The translations under genes and the position numbers were made by a program. A stretch of DNA of 64,000 bases from DASSFG01 sp035550375. Its GTDB lineage: Bacteria > Planctomycetota > Planctomycetia > Pirellulales > JAICIG01. Shown here piece after piece: positions 6,861-14,349 of this stretch. Below the pieces are notes generated by a model. The model made no database searches. It had not been told where the DNA came from and saw only the letters and a program-made list of their open reading frames with translations. Position 1 is the stretch's first letter. Each line of letters starts with the position of its first letter. Location of the stretch: NCBI GenBank assembly GCA_035550375.1, contig DASZPH010000061.1, positions 62,001 through 126,000 on the forward strand, read 5' to 3'.

Positions 6861-9614
6861 TCATTCTGCGGCCATGGCCGCGGCCTCGCGTGTCGCGATC
6901 GTCTCGGAGTACGACCGCTTCCCGCGTTCGAGTATCTGCTCGGGTCTCAGGACAGCGAACAGGTGCATCATCCGCGCGACGATGCCGGTCCAGCCCGTCT
7001 GGTGGCTGGCGCCGAGCCCCGCCCCGTTGTCGCCGTGGAAATACTCGTAGAAGGATAAACAGTCTTGCCAGTGCGGGTCGGTCTGGAATCTGGTTGCTCC
7101 GCCATACACGGGTCGCCGGCCGTTTGAGTCTTTGAGGAAGATCGCCCCGAGACGCCGCGCGATTTCCTCGGCCACCTGATACAGAGTCATAAAACGTCCC
7201 GACCCGGTCGGGCACTCGATCGTGAATTCGTCGCCGTAATAGGCGTAGTATTGCAGCAGCGCCCGGATGATGAGGGCGTTCACGGGCATCCAGATCGGCC
7301 CCCGCCAGTTCGAGTTGCCGCCGAACATCCCCGTGTCGGATTCGGCCGGCAGGTAGGAAACGCGGTACTCGCCGCCCCCCGCATGGAAAACGTAGGGGTG
7401 ATCGGCGTGGTAGCGCGAGAGCGACCGGATGCCGTAGGGGCTGAGAAATTCGTTTTCGTCCAGCATTTTGGCCAGCACCCGGCGCAGTTTCTCTTCGTTG
7501 AGTATGGCGCCGAGCACGCGGCCGGAGTGACCTGGCTTTCGAGGGTCGTGAATCGAGGCCACCAGTTCTGGGCGGCTTTCGAGAAACCATGCCAGCCGCT
7601 GATAGACCTCGGGATATTTTGCCCGCACCTCGCCTTCAAAGGTGGTCACCGCGCAGAACGGCAGGAGACCCACCATCGAGCGGACCTTAAGATGCTGCGC
7701 CTCCCCGTCGGGCAACCGCAGCACGTCGTAGAAAAAGCCGTCTTCCTCGTCCCACATGCCCTTTTCTTTTCCCAGGTGCATCATGGCCGAGGCGATCCAC
7801 AAAAAGTGCTCGGAGAACTTGAGGGCCATGTCGGCGTAATCCTCGTCGGTCATGGCCAGTTCAACGGCGATCTCCAGCATGTTCTGGCAAAAGAGGGCCA
7901 TCCACGCCGTGCCGTCGGCCTGCTCCAGGCTGCCGCCGGTGGGCAAGGGCGCGCTGCGGTCGAAAACCCCGATGTTGTCCAACCCCAAAAACCCTCCCTC
8001 GAAGACGTTGCGGCCCGTGCGGTCCTTGCGGTTGACCCACCAGGTGAAGTTCAAGAGAAGCTTCTGAAAGGAGGTCTTCAGCCAGCGCAGATCCCCTTGC
8101 CCCTTCTGCGCTTTTTCCAGCCGGTAGGTGAAGATGGTCGACCAGGCGTGTACGGGCGGGTTCACGTCGCCGAAATTCCATTCGTAGGCGGGAATCTGGC
8201 CGTTGGGGTGCAGGTAGCGCTCTCGCAGGATGAGGTTGAGTTGCTGCTTGCCAAAATCGGCGTCGACCATCGTCAGGGCCAGCACGTGAAACGCCAGGTC
8301 CCAGGCCGCGTACCAGGGATACTCCCATTTGTCCGGCATCGAGATGACGTCGGCGTTGTACATGTGGTGCCAGTTGTCGTTTCGCGGCGAAGCGCGGCGC
8401 GTCGGCTTGAACGGGTCGCTTCCGCGTTCCTCGAGCCATTTGTCGACGTCGTAGTAATAGAACTGCTTGCTCCAGAGCATGCCCGCCAGCGCCTGGCGCA
8501 TGACGTTCGCTTCGTCGGCAGTGAGTGAAGAAGGGATGACTTCGGCGTAGAACGCGTCGGCCTCGCTTTTGCGCGCGGCAAGCGCTTCGTCAAAATGGCT
8601 GCCGAAGGGCCCGCCGCCTGCGCCGTTGCCTTTAACAAAATCGGCCGGCCCCAGCGAAGTGAGCCGCAAACGGATCGTTCGGCATTGGCCGGCGTCGACG
8701 GAGAACCGATAAAGGGGCGCGGCCTTTGTCCCTTTCTTCTCCGGATTCACCGCCGTTCGCTCGCCGTGCACCACGTAATTGTTGATGCCGTCTTTGACGT
8801 AAGGCGAGCGGTTGGCGACCCCAAAGATGCGCTGCGTGTTGGTTTCATTCTCGGTAAACAGCAGCGGCACGTCGGCGTTGCAGTAGAGGTATCGCTCGCC
8901 GAGGTTCGCGTCCGTGGCCTTGATCACCCTCTGCGAGGCCGTGCCCGGCAACTCTTCGAGCAGAGGTCGGTCTGCCGCCCCGTGCCACGACCACTGATTG
9001 CGAAACCAGAGCGTTGGGAGCACCCAGATCTCCGCCGCCTCCGGCCCGCGATTGTGGACGCTGACCTGGATCAGGATGTCGTCGGGAGACCGCTTGGCGT
9101 ACTCGACGAAGACGTCGAAATAGCGGTCCCGATCGAACGCCCCCGTATCGAGCAACTCATATTCGAACTCGCCGCGTCCGCGGCGGCGGTTGGTGTCGAC
9201 CAGGTTGCTATACGGATAGGCGGCCTGCGGGTACTTGTAGAGATAACGCATGTAGGAATGCGTTGGCGTGCTGTCGAGATAGAAGTAATACTCTTTGACG
9301 TCCTCGCCGTGGTTCCCCTCGCTGTTGGTCAGCCCGAACAGGCGCTCCTTCAGGATGGGGTCTTTGCCGTTCCACAAGGCCAGCGCGAAACAGAGCCGCT
9401 GCTGGTCGTCGCTGATGCCGGCCAGGCCATCTTCGCCCCACCGATAGGCGCGCGAGCGGGCCTGGTCGTGGCTGAAATAATCCCAGGCGTTTCCCCCCTC
9501 GCTGTAGTCCTCGCGTACCGTTCCCCACTGGCGTTCGCTCAGGTAGGGTCCCCATTTCTTCCAGGGTGCGGTCTGGTCACGGGCTTCTTCGAGCCGCTGC
9601 TGTTCGGCATTCAT
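6861..9614 (-). CDS. GH63-like glucosidase (MGH1-like alpha/alpha-barrel hydrolase)
   Basis: A 917-aa protein of the mannosyl-oligosaccharide-glucosidase superfamily, often annotated simply as glucosidase. The N-terminal beta-rich part runs to about residue 330. The alpha/alpha barrel includes YEWNFGDVNPPVHAW, GGFLGLDNIGVFDRSAPLP, WMALFCQNMLEIA, and near the end GGNSNWRGPIWMPVNALIIRAL, all typical of the family. No signal peptide is seen. Bacterial members are linked to alpha-glucoside cleavage; substrate here is not known. It lies 27 bp after the 69-aa gene and 12 bp before the GH13 gene, in one operon. Phosphoketolase and glycogen phosphorylase genes lie in the same strand block, supporting a glucan-catabolism role. 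Confidence 0.88.
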   Translation of the reverse strand: MNAEQQRLEEARDQTAPWKKWGPYLSERQWGTVREDYSEGGNAWDYFSHDQARSRAYRWGEDGLAGISDDQQRLCFALALWNGKDPILKERLFGLTNSEGNHGEDVKEYYFYLDSTPTHSYMRYLYKYPQAAYPYSNLVDTNRRRGRGEFEYELLDTGAFDRDRYFDVFVEYAKRSPDDILIQVSVHNRGPEAAEIWVLPTLWFRNQWSWHGAADRPLLEELPGTASQRVIKATDANLGERYLYCNADVPLLFTENETNTQRIFGVANRSPYVKDGINNYVVHGERTAVNPEKKGTKAAPLYRFSVDAGQCRTIRLRLTSLGPADFVKGNGAGGGPFGSHFDEALAARKSEADAFYAEVIPSSLTADEANVMRQALAGMLWSKQFYYYDVDKWLEERGSDPFKPTRRASPRNDNWHHMYNADVISMPDKWEYPWYAAWDLAFHVLALTMVDADFGKQQLNLILRERYLHPNGQIPAYEWNFGDVNPPVHAWSTIFTYRLEKAQKGQGDLRWLKTSFQKLLLNFTWWVNRKDRTGRNVFEGGFLGLDNIGVFDRSAPLPTGGSLEQADGTAWMALFCQNMLEIAVELAMTDEDYADMALKFSEHFLWIASAMMHLGKEKGMWDEEDGFFYDVLRLPDGEAQHLKVRSMVGLLPFCAVTTFEGEVRAKYPEVYQRLAWFLESRPELVASIHDPRKPGHSGRVLGAILNEEKLRRVLAKMLDENEFLSPYGIRSLSRYHADHPYVFHAGGGEYRVSYLPAESDTGMFGGNSNWRGPIWMPVNALIIRALLQYYAYYGDEFTIECPTGSGRFMTLYQVAEEIARRLGAIFLKDSNGRRPVYGGATRFQTDPHWQDCLSFYEYFHGDNGAGLGASHQTGWTGIVARMMHLFAVLRPEQILERGKRSYSETIATREAAAMAAE

Positions 9615-9641
9615 GGAGATCTCGAATCTGAAGGACGCCCT

Positions 9642-9851
9642 TCAAAATGGCAGCTCAAGCAAATACTTGTAATGTCCAGGTACGGGTTCCAATTCCATGT
9701 CTTCCGAAGGGAAAAACGGTCGCCGGTTCTCCCAAGCTGAATCGATGGGGGGCACGAGCCAGAAATTCCCGTCCGGATCGCGCACCACCCAATGCTCCGG
9801 CGAAGAGCGGTCGATAAACAACGACACCGTCCGTTTGGTCACCGATTCCAT
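9642..9851 (-). CDS. Small conserved-looking hypothetical protein (69 aa)
   Basis: A 69-aa acidic, aromatic-rich protein with no membrane segment. It begins MESVTKRTVSLFIDRSSPEH and contains WVVRDPDGNFWLVPP, which resembles short DNA-metabolism-unrelated planctomycete proteins of unknown role; I do not recognise a named family. ATG 9851 is chosen because AGGAGG is 5 nt upstream, a near-perfect ribosome binding site; GTG 9857 is inside that site. It is 18 bp after the glycine-rich gene and 27 bp before the GH63-like gene, so it is probably co-translated with the glycosidases. Confidence 0.65.
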   Translation of the reverse strand: MESVTKRTVSLFIDRSSPEHWVVRDPDGNFWLVPPIDSAWENRRPFFPSEDMELEPVPGHYKYLLELPF

Positions 9852-9869
9852 GTCCACCTCCTGGGTAAG

Positions 9870-11402
9870 TCACTTGGCCCCTCCCTCCGATTCCGGCTGC
9901 TCGAGGCGAACGAGGGTCCGCGTTTCCTGCCGGTCGGGGCCGAAATGCACCAGCACGGGCACTTCGTCGTTCGTCAGGTTGTACAGCCCCGTTTCGACCA
10001 CCAGATCGTTGTTCCCCTCGATCTTGATCGCCACGCGCTGTGTCTCTTTGTCGACGGCGCCGACGACGGGGGTGACCTGGTCGGCCAGCAGGTCGTGATA
10101 GTTGCCGCGGATCACGCCTTCTTTATTGAGCGCGAGCTGCACGACCTTATCGGTCTGCGTTTGTTCTTCGCTGGCGATGATGGCAAAAATGCCAAGCGGC
10201 AACCACTCTTCGTTCTGCGCCGTCTGTCCGCCAGCCGCGATCTGGTTCGCCTGGTCGTAATACTCCTCGCCGCTGGCCACGGGCTGGCCGTCGCTGTAGA
10301 CGGTGCCGTCGTCGTAGGTGACGTTGCCGCCGTAGTCGTAGTAGACCGGCGCCCCGCCGCAACCGCCGTAGGGGCCGGCGAGCGCCCAGGTGGCCGTTGC
10401 CCAGGCCGTCGAGACAAGTGCCCACTTGCCGGGGAACCACGCGCCCGGATAGCGGCCCCACCAGGCGCCGCCGTACCAGTTCCAATGGTTGAAAGCGCCG
10501 TTGACCCCCCGCCACGCCTGGCCGCCCACGAACTGACCGTTTACGAAGCTGGCTCCGCGGCCGGCCGACACCACGTTGCCGCCAGGACCGACGACCGCCG
10601 TCGCCGAACCGACGCGGCCGGTGCCGCCCGCGCCATAGCCGCCGCGCACGTTCACCGCGGTGTAGCCTTGCCGGCCTTGAACCGCTGTGACGCTTCCACC
10701 CTGACGATAGCCCGACGAGTCGGCATAGCCGCGGCTTACCTTCGCCCCTTCGGCACCGCCCGCGCCGCGATAACCCGATACGGAACCGCCGGCAACGGCG
10801 GAACCGCCGCTGCCGCTGCCGCCGACCGCTGCCCCGGCTTTGCCGTAGGTGCTGCCGCCGGCGGTCTCGACCTTGACGCCGCCCACGGCGCCGCCAACTT
10901 CCGCGCCGGAGCCCGTCGTCGTGCTGCCTCCCTTGCCGCCGACGGTGATCTGCGTTCCTCGCTGCGTCGTGTAGGTGCGTGACTGACCGCTACTGGGAAG
11001 CTGCGACGAGCTCGCACTCGAGGCGCCCCCCTTCGGCGCGCTTGAAGAGTTCAGGAAGCCGTTGATCTGGCCCTGGGTGGGCCGGCCCGAGGCACCTGCT
11101 GCAGTTTGGCGCGGCGCGGTGGCCGCACTGCGCGTGCCTTGGCTCATCCTGGCGGCCCCGGAGCTTCCCCCCGACGGAGCAACTCGGCTCATCGACGGGC
11201 TACGGTTCATGGCCGACGACGGTGCCCCGGCCCGCATGCCGCCGCCCGCTCCACCGAATCCACCTCCACCTCCACCTCCGCCTCCACCTCCGCCTCCACC
11301 CCCACCCCCACGTCCGCCGCGCGCCGTCACCTCGACGGGGCTCAAGAGGAATGAGAACGCCACACACGCCACCGCAACGGTGATTGGACGAAGAAAGTTC
11401 AT
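9870..11402 (-). CDS. Glycine-rich secreted protein, paralog A (mu-protocadherin-like annotation)
   Basis: A 510-aa secreted protein. A signal peptide (MNFLRPITVAVACVAFSFLL...) is followed by a polyglycine tract, then long low-complexity Gly/Ser/Ala/Thr repeats with YTAVNVRGGYGAGGTGRVG, then a conserved Trp/Tyr-rich region (NHWNWYGGAWWGRYPGAWFP) and a C-terminal domain with YYDYGGNVTYDDGTVYSDG and a beta-rich end. Similar planctomycete proteins carry the label mu-protocadherin-putative cell surface protein; function is unknown. Start at ATG 11402 with GAGG about 6 nt upstream; the in-frame upstream extension is discarded. It is nearly colinear with the protein at 16873-18468. A role in the cell envelope or a surface filament is possible. 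Confidence 0.8.
   Translation of the reverse strand: MNFLRPITVAVACVAFSFLLSPVEVTARGGRGGGGGGGGGGGGGGGGGFGGAGGGMRAGAPSSAMNRSPSMSRVAPSGGSSGAARMSQGTRSAATAPRQTAAGASGRPTQGQINGFLNSSSAPKGGASSASSSQLPSSGQSRTYTTQRGTQITVGGKGGSTTTGSGAEVGGAVGGVKVETAGGSTYGKAGAAVGGSGSGGSAVAGGSVSGYRGAGGAEGAKVSRGYADSSGYRQGGSVTAVQGRQGYTAVNVRGGYGAGGTGRVGSATAVVGPGGNVVSAGRGASFVNGQFVGGQAWRGVNGAFNHWNWYGGAWWGRYPGAWFPGKWALVSTAWATATWALAGPYGGCGGAPVYYDYGGNVTYDDGTVYSDGQPVASGEEYYDQANQIAAGGQTAQNEEWLPLGIFAIIASEEQTQTDKVVQLALNKEGVIRGNYHDLLADQVTPVVGAVDKETQRVAIKIEGNNDLVVETGLYNLTNDEVPVLVHFGPDRQETRTLVRLEQPESEGGAK
11263..11312. repeat. Low-complexity CCNCCT tract coding polyglycine
   Basis: The + strand reads as repeated CCACCT/CCGCCT hexamers followed by CCACCCCCA. 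On the coding (-) strand this gives the polyglycine stretch just after the signal peptide of the glycine-rich protein. Unit length is a multiple of three, so slippage would change glycine number without frameshift. Confidence 0.7.
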
Positions 11403-11455
11403 TAAGACCTCGTGCTTGAGCTCAATTGGAACGGCAGCTTGTACACTTCTACGGG

Positions 11456-12382
11456 CTACTTCGACTCTACATCTGAGTCGGCCGCCCTCTTGCGGACGAG
11501 CGTAACGGGCTCGACGTTCGACAACGCTTGACCGTCCACTTCGCGGTCGATGGACTGCCAGGTAAACGTGTCGGCATCGACGTAGGTATAGACATTGGTC
11601 GACGACGCCGTCCGTCCGTCGGCCAGGACCTGGCGGAACTTGACCAGCCAACGGTTGTCGTCCCGCGACCAGAGGCCGTCGCCAAACCCTCCGTCGGAAT
11701 CGAACATCCAGGAACGGACCGCCTTGAGCAGAGGGTCATAGCCGACGACTTGCGTTCCTTCCAATTCGTCAACGTTGCCGGTAGAGATCTTGAAGGTGTA
11801 AGACAAGAACGTCTTGTTCTTCGTCCAGACAACCGAGGTTTCGACGGTCGCCTCCTCGCTCTGGTCGACCCAATCGCCCACCAGCCAGGCAAGCTCGGCC
11901 AGACGTTCGTTGGCAGGTTCTTCAGGCGCCGGCAAGTCGGTCTCGCGAATGCTGTCGATCTGCCATTGGCCGTCGCGCTTGACGTGGACGGCCGAATAAC
12001 CGGTGCGTGAGGGCAGGGTGTTAGGCAACGAGGTCACCTCAGCGGTTCCCTCTTCAATGGCCACGTCGTCGGTGACGAACCGGACCGTATCTACCTTTAC
12101 CGCCAGAACGGCTTCGGGATCGTCGGCGAACGAAGTTTGAAACTGTTTTTCGATCGCTTTCCGCCCCACGAGCCGAATCCCATCGGCCGGTCGGACATAA
12201 ACGCCGTTTTCAGACCAGTGCCGTGCGAGCGCCGCTGCGTCCTTGGCGTTGAAGGCTTCGACGTAGGCGGCGGCTTCCGCTTCAATCTGCCGTACGTCTT
12301 CGTCCTTGGGTCCGTCGTCTGCGGTCGAGAACCCGCCCGGCAACATCAGAAGCGCGATTGGCAAAAACACCTTGCGAGTCAT
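11456..12382 (-). CDS. SgcJ/EcaC-type SnoaL-like secreted protein, paralog A
   Basis: A 308-aa protein with an N-terminal signal peptide (MTRKVFLPIALLMLPGGFSTA). Residues about 30-150 form an NTF2/SnoaL-like cone fold (YVEAFNAKDAAALARHWSENGVYV; YSAVHVKRDGQWQIDSIRE), the SgcJ/EcaC family. The second half (LVGDWVDQ, then WMFDSDGGFGDGLWSRDD) is a separate beta-rich domain shared with the protein at 24770-25699. Catalysis is not established for this family; ligand binding or a scaffold role is possible. Start ATG 12382 has GGAG 9 nt upstream. It is 53 bp before glycine-rich paralog A and probably in the same transcript. Confidence 0.82.
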   Translation of the reverse strand: MTRKVFLPIALLMLPGGFSTADDGPKDEDVRQIEAEAAAYVEAFNAKDAAALARHWSENGVYVRPADGIRLVGRKAIEKQFQTSFADDPEAVLAVKVDTVRFVTDDVAIEEGTAEVTSLPNTLPSRTGYSAVHVKRDGQWQIDSIRETDLPAPEEPANERLAELAWLVGDWVDQSEEATVETSVVWTKNKTFLSYTFKISTGNVDELEGTQVVGYDPLLKAVRSWMFDSDGGFGDGLWSRDDNRWLVKFRQVLADGRTASSTNVYTYVDADTFTWQSIDREVDGQALSNVEPVTLVRKRAADSDVESK

Positions 12383-12572
12383 GGTCAGTAACTCCAGAGT
12401 CGTTCAAGTAACAGATCTCGTCCGGCATGCGCGGCTTCCGCGTCTCCGAGCAAACGAAGCGCCCTCAGGATATTTCAAAAATAGGCCCAAATTCAACTTC
12501 CCGTGGTTCATCGCGGACGGGCGAGATGTGCGTGCCCGCACACTCGGTTGTCGCAGGTCTCACCCAGGAGAA

Positions 12573-12682
12573 CGACCGGGAGCCACGGCGGCCGTGGGAC
12601 GGCGCCGAATGCCGGTCCGAAAGTACAATTCGGCCGAGTTGGCCCTTCCGACCTCGCAGTCGCCGATGGCTCTCGGTTAAAC
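12573..12682. repeat. Inverted-repeat element, copy 2
   Basis: ACCGGGAGCCACGGCG (12575-12590, plus) faces CGCCGATGGCTCTCGGT (12661-12677), and the right arm read on the minus strand runs GTTTAACCGAGAGCCATCGG then CGACTGCGAGGTCGGAA (12682 to 12646). This matches copy 1 at 49-83 closely. It fills most of the 335-bp gap between the SnoaL-like gene and the next gene; I see no gene in the rest. Confidence 0.65.
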
Positions 12683-12717
12683 GATGATGCACGTCAGAAC
12701 TCCGACGGGACACAGCG

Positions 12718-14151
12718 CTAGAACGCGACTTTGTACCGCTCGCTCAGCCCCTGCCGGATTCGGGCGGCTTCGTTCTCGATTGCTTGATAAGTATCGCGGG
12801 CTGAAAGCACGCCCTTGGCACGCTCCTGAGCACGAACCGCTCGCTGCTGGGCATCCACGTAGAACCAATCGGCATAGTAGGAGTAATTGGAAGCAACGGT
12901 CTGCGCGTTCTGGGCGGCGGAGTGGATGCCGACTCCCCGCATGTCGCCTGCCATGCTGCGCAGGGCGGTGCTGACCGCGCGGCCGAAGCCGAGCAGTTCT
13001 TCGTCGACGTTCTGAATCGGCATCCTGTCGATGCGCCGGGCCCATTTGTCGAACCAGAGCGCGTTCTGTCCAAATGTCTTGGCCGTGTTGGCTTCGCTGC
13101 GCAGGTCGTCGAGGACCGACATCAACGACCTGAAATACTGCTGCGAGGCCTGGGCCTTGGCCTCCGCCTGGTTCGCTTGAGAATCCTGCCTGGCATCGCT
13201 CGCCAGGATGGCCGAAGTCGGGCTGTCGATCAGGGCCAGCACGCGCCTCATGCCGGCCGTGGTCAGCGGACCCTCGAAAGTGATGCGCTGTTTCTCCGCC
13301 GTCACCTGCCAGCTTTCGACGTCGCCGATGCGGGCGTCGAGGTCGCCCAGAATCTCCAGCAAAAGCGGCTGGGCTACGGCCGCCAGAGGCGTCGCGTCGC
13401 CTCCGAAGTGGATCCGCAGCCGACCCGAGGCAACGTCGGTCACGGCAACCTCCACTGCCAATCCGCGAATGCTGGCGAGTGCCTTGGCCGCCGCGTCGAG
13501 GTCCAACTTCTTGGCCACCTCGCTGGCGGCCAGCTTGGCTCGTATCACGTCCGGCGGAATCGCGTCTTCCAGATTGAAGGCCATGACGATCTGGCTTTTG
13601 TCGGAGGCGACCAGGGTCCCCTTCAGATACGGGGAAAGGGTCGGGGCCGTGCGTGACCGAGCTTCCCGAAGCCACCGCGCCACGGACTGGCGATTGGCGG
13701 GCGCCATGGCGCCCAGCCGCTTGTTCCCGAGTTCGACGACATAGGAATCGTCTCGCAGGGCGACGGCCGGCCGTTCGCCGATCGAATCGAGAATTCCCTT
13801 GCTGGATCGGGCAATCGCCGCGGCGCTACGCGACTCGGCCAGGTCGGCGACCGCTAGTTCCCAGGCCGGGCTCATGTGTACGTAGTCGATTTCCGCCGCC
13901 AGGATCATGCGGTCGGTGAAGGGCGGAATCGCGCAGAGCCCCGCAGCAAACGCTTGATCGTGCTTGTCCTTCCAACCTTCCCGCGCCGCGAGCGGGCTGT
14001 CGAACAGGTTTTTGACGTCAACCAGCGCGATCGCGTTGGCGCTGCTCGGAACGCTCGCTGCCAGCGGTTCAAATTGAGCATCGGCGGGCGAGGCCGCGAA
14101 GAGAAAAACCGTCGAAAGTGCGAGGATGCTTGCGGAGGCGCGAGAGTACAT
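12718..14151 (-). CDS. Secreted hypothetical protein (477 aa)
   Basis: A 477-aa protein with a signal peptide (MYSRASASILALSTVFLFAASPADA). I do not recognise the family. The mature part is a mixed alpha/beta region to about residue 300 (AIALVDVKNLFDSPLA; LRIHFGGDATPLAAVAQPLLL; ITFEGPLTTAGMRRVLALID) and then an Ala/Gln/Arg-rich helical region. The pattern recalls planctomycete periplasmic proteins with a repeated ligand-binding fold, but no enzyme motif is visible. ATG 14151 is chosen because it opens the signal peptide and has AAGG upstream; the upstream extension lacks it. Same strand as neighbours but separated by about 200 bp from phosphoketolase and 335 bp from the SnoaL gene. Confidence 0.7.
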   Translation of the reverse strand: MYSRASASILALSTVFLFAASPADAQFEPLAASVPSSANAIALVDVKNLFDSPLAAREGWKDKHDQAFAAGLCAIPPFTDRMILAAEIDYVHMSPAWELAVADLAESRSAAAIARSSKGILDSIGERPAVALRDDSYVVELGNKRLGAMAPANRQSVARWLREARSRTAPTLSPYLKGTLVASDKSQIVMAFNLEDAIPPDVIRAKLAASEVAKKLDLDAAAKALASIRGLAVEVAVTDVASGRLRIHFGGDATPLAAVAQPLLLEILGDLDARIGDVESWQVTAEKQRITFEGPLTTAGMRRVLALIDSPTSAILASDARQDSQANQAEAKAQASQQYFRSLMSVLDDLRSEANTAKTFGQNALWFDKWARRIDRMPIQNVDEELLGFGRAVSTALRSMAGDMRGVGIHSAAQNAQTVASNYSYYADWFYVDAQQRAVRAQERAKGVLSARDTYQAIENEAARIRQGLSERYKVAF

Positions 14152-14349
14152 GGTGTTTTCAGCCTTGGTGCTTTGATCTAGGGTGCAGGATCGGACTTTG
14201 TCCGCCAAGCGGCCTGATGCCCGCATACAGTCGCAAGCGCCTCGTCGGCACTGGTGACGCAGCGAGGCATGGCCAGGCTCTCAGGGCTGCCAGCGGAAGT
14301 TGGTTGTCAGTAGACGAGCCTTTGCCCAGTCGACCCGTCTTGAGTCACT

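Noticed and set aside
12677..13675. Long minus-strand frame in the region of the secreted hypothetical
   Set aside because: It is a shadow in another frame of the gene at 12718-14151, which has a signal peptide and ribosome site.
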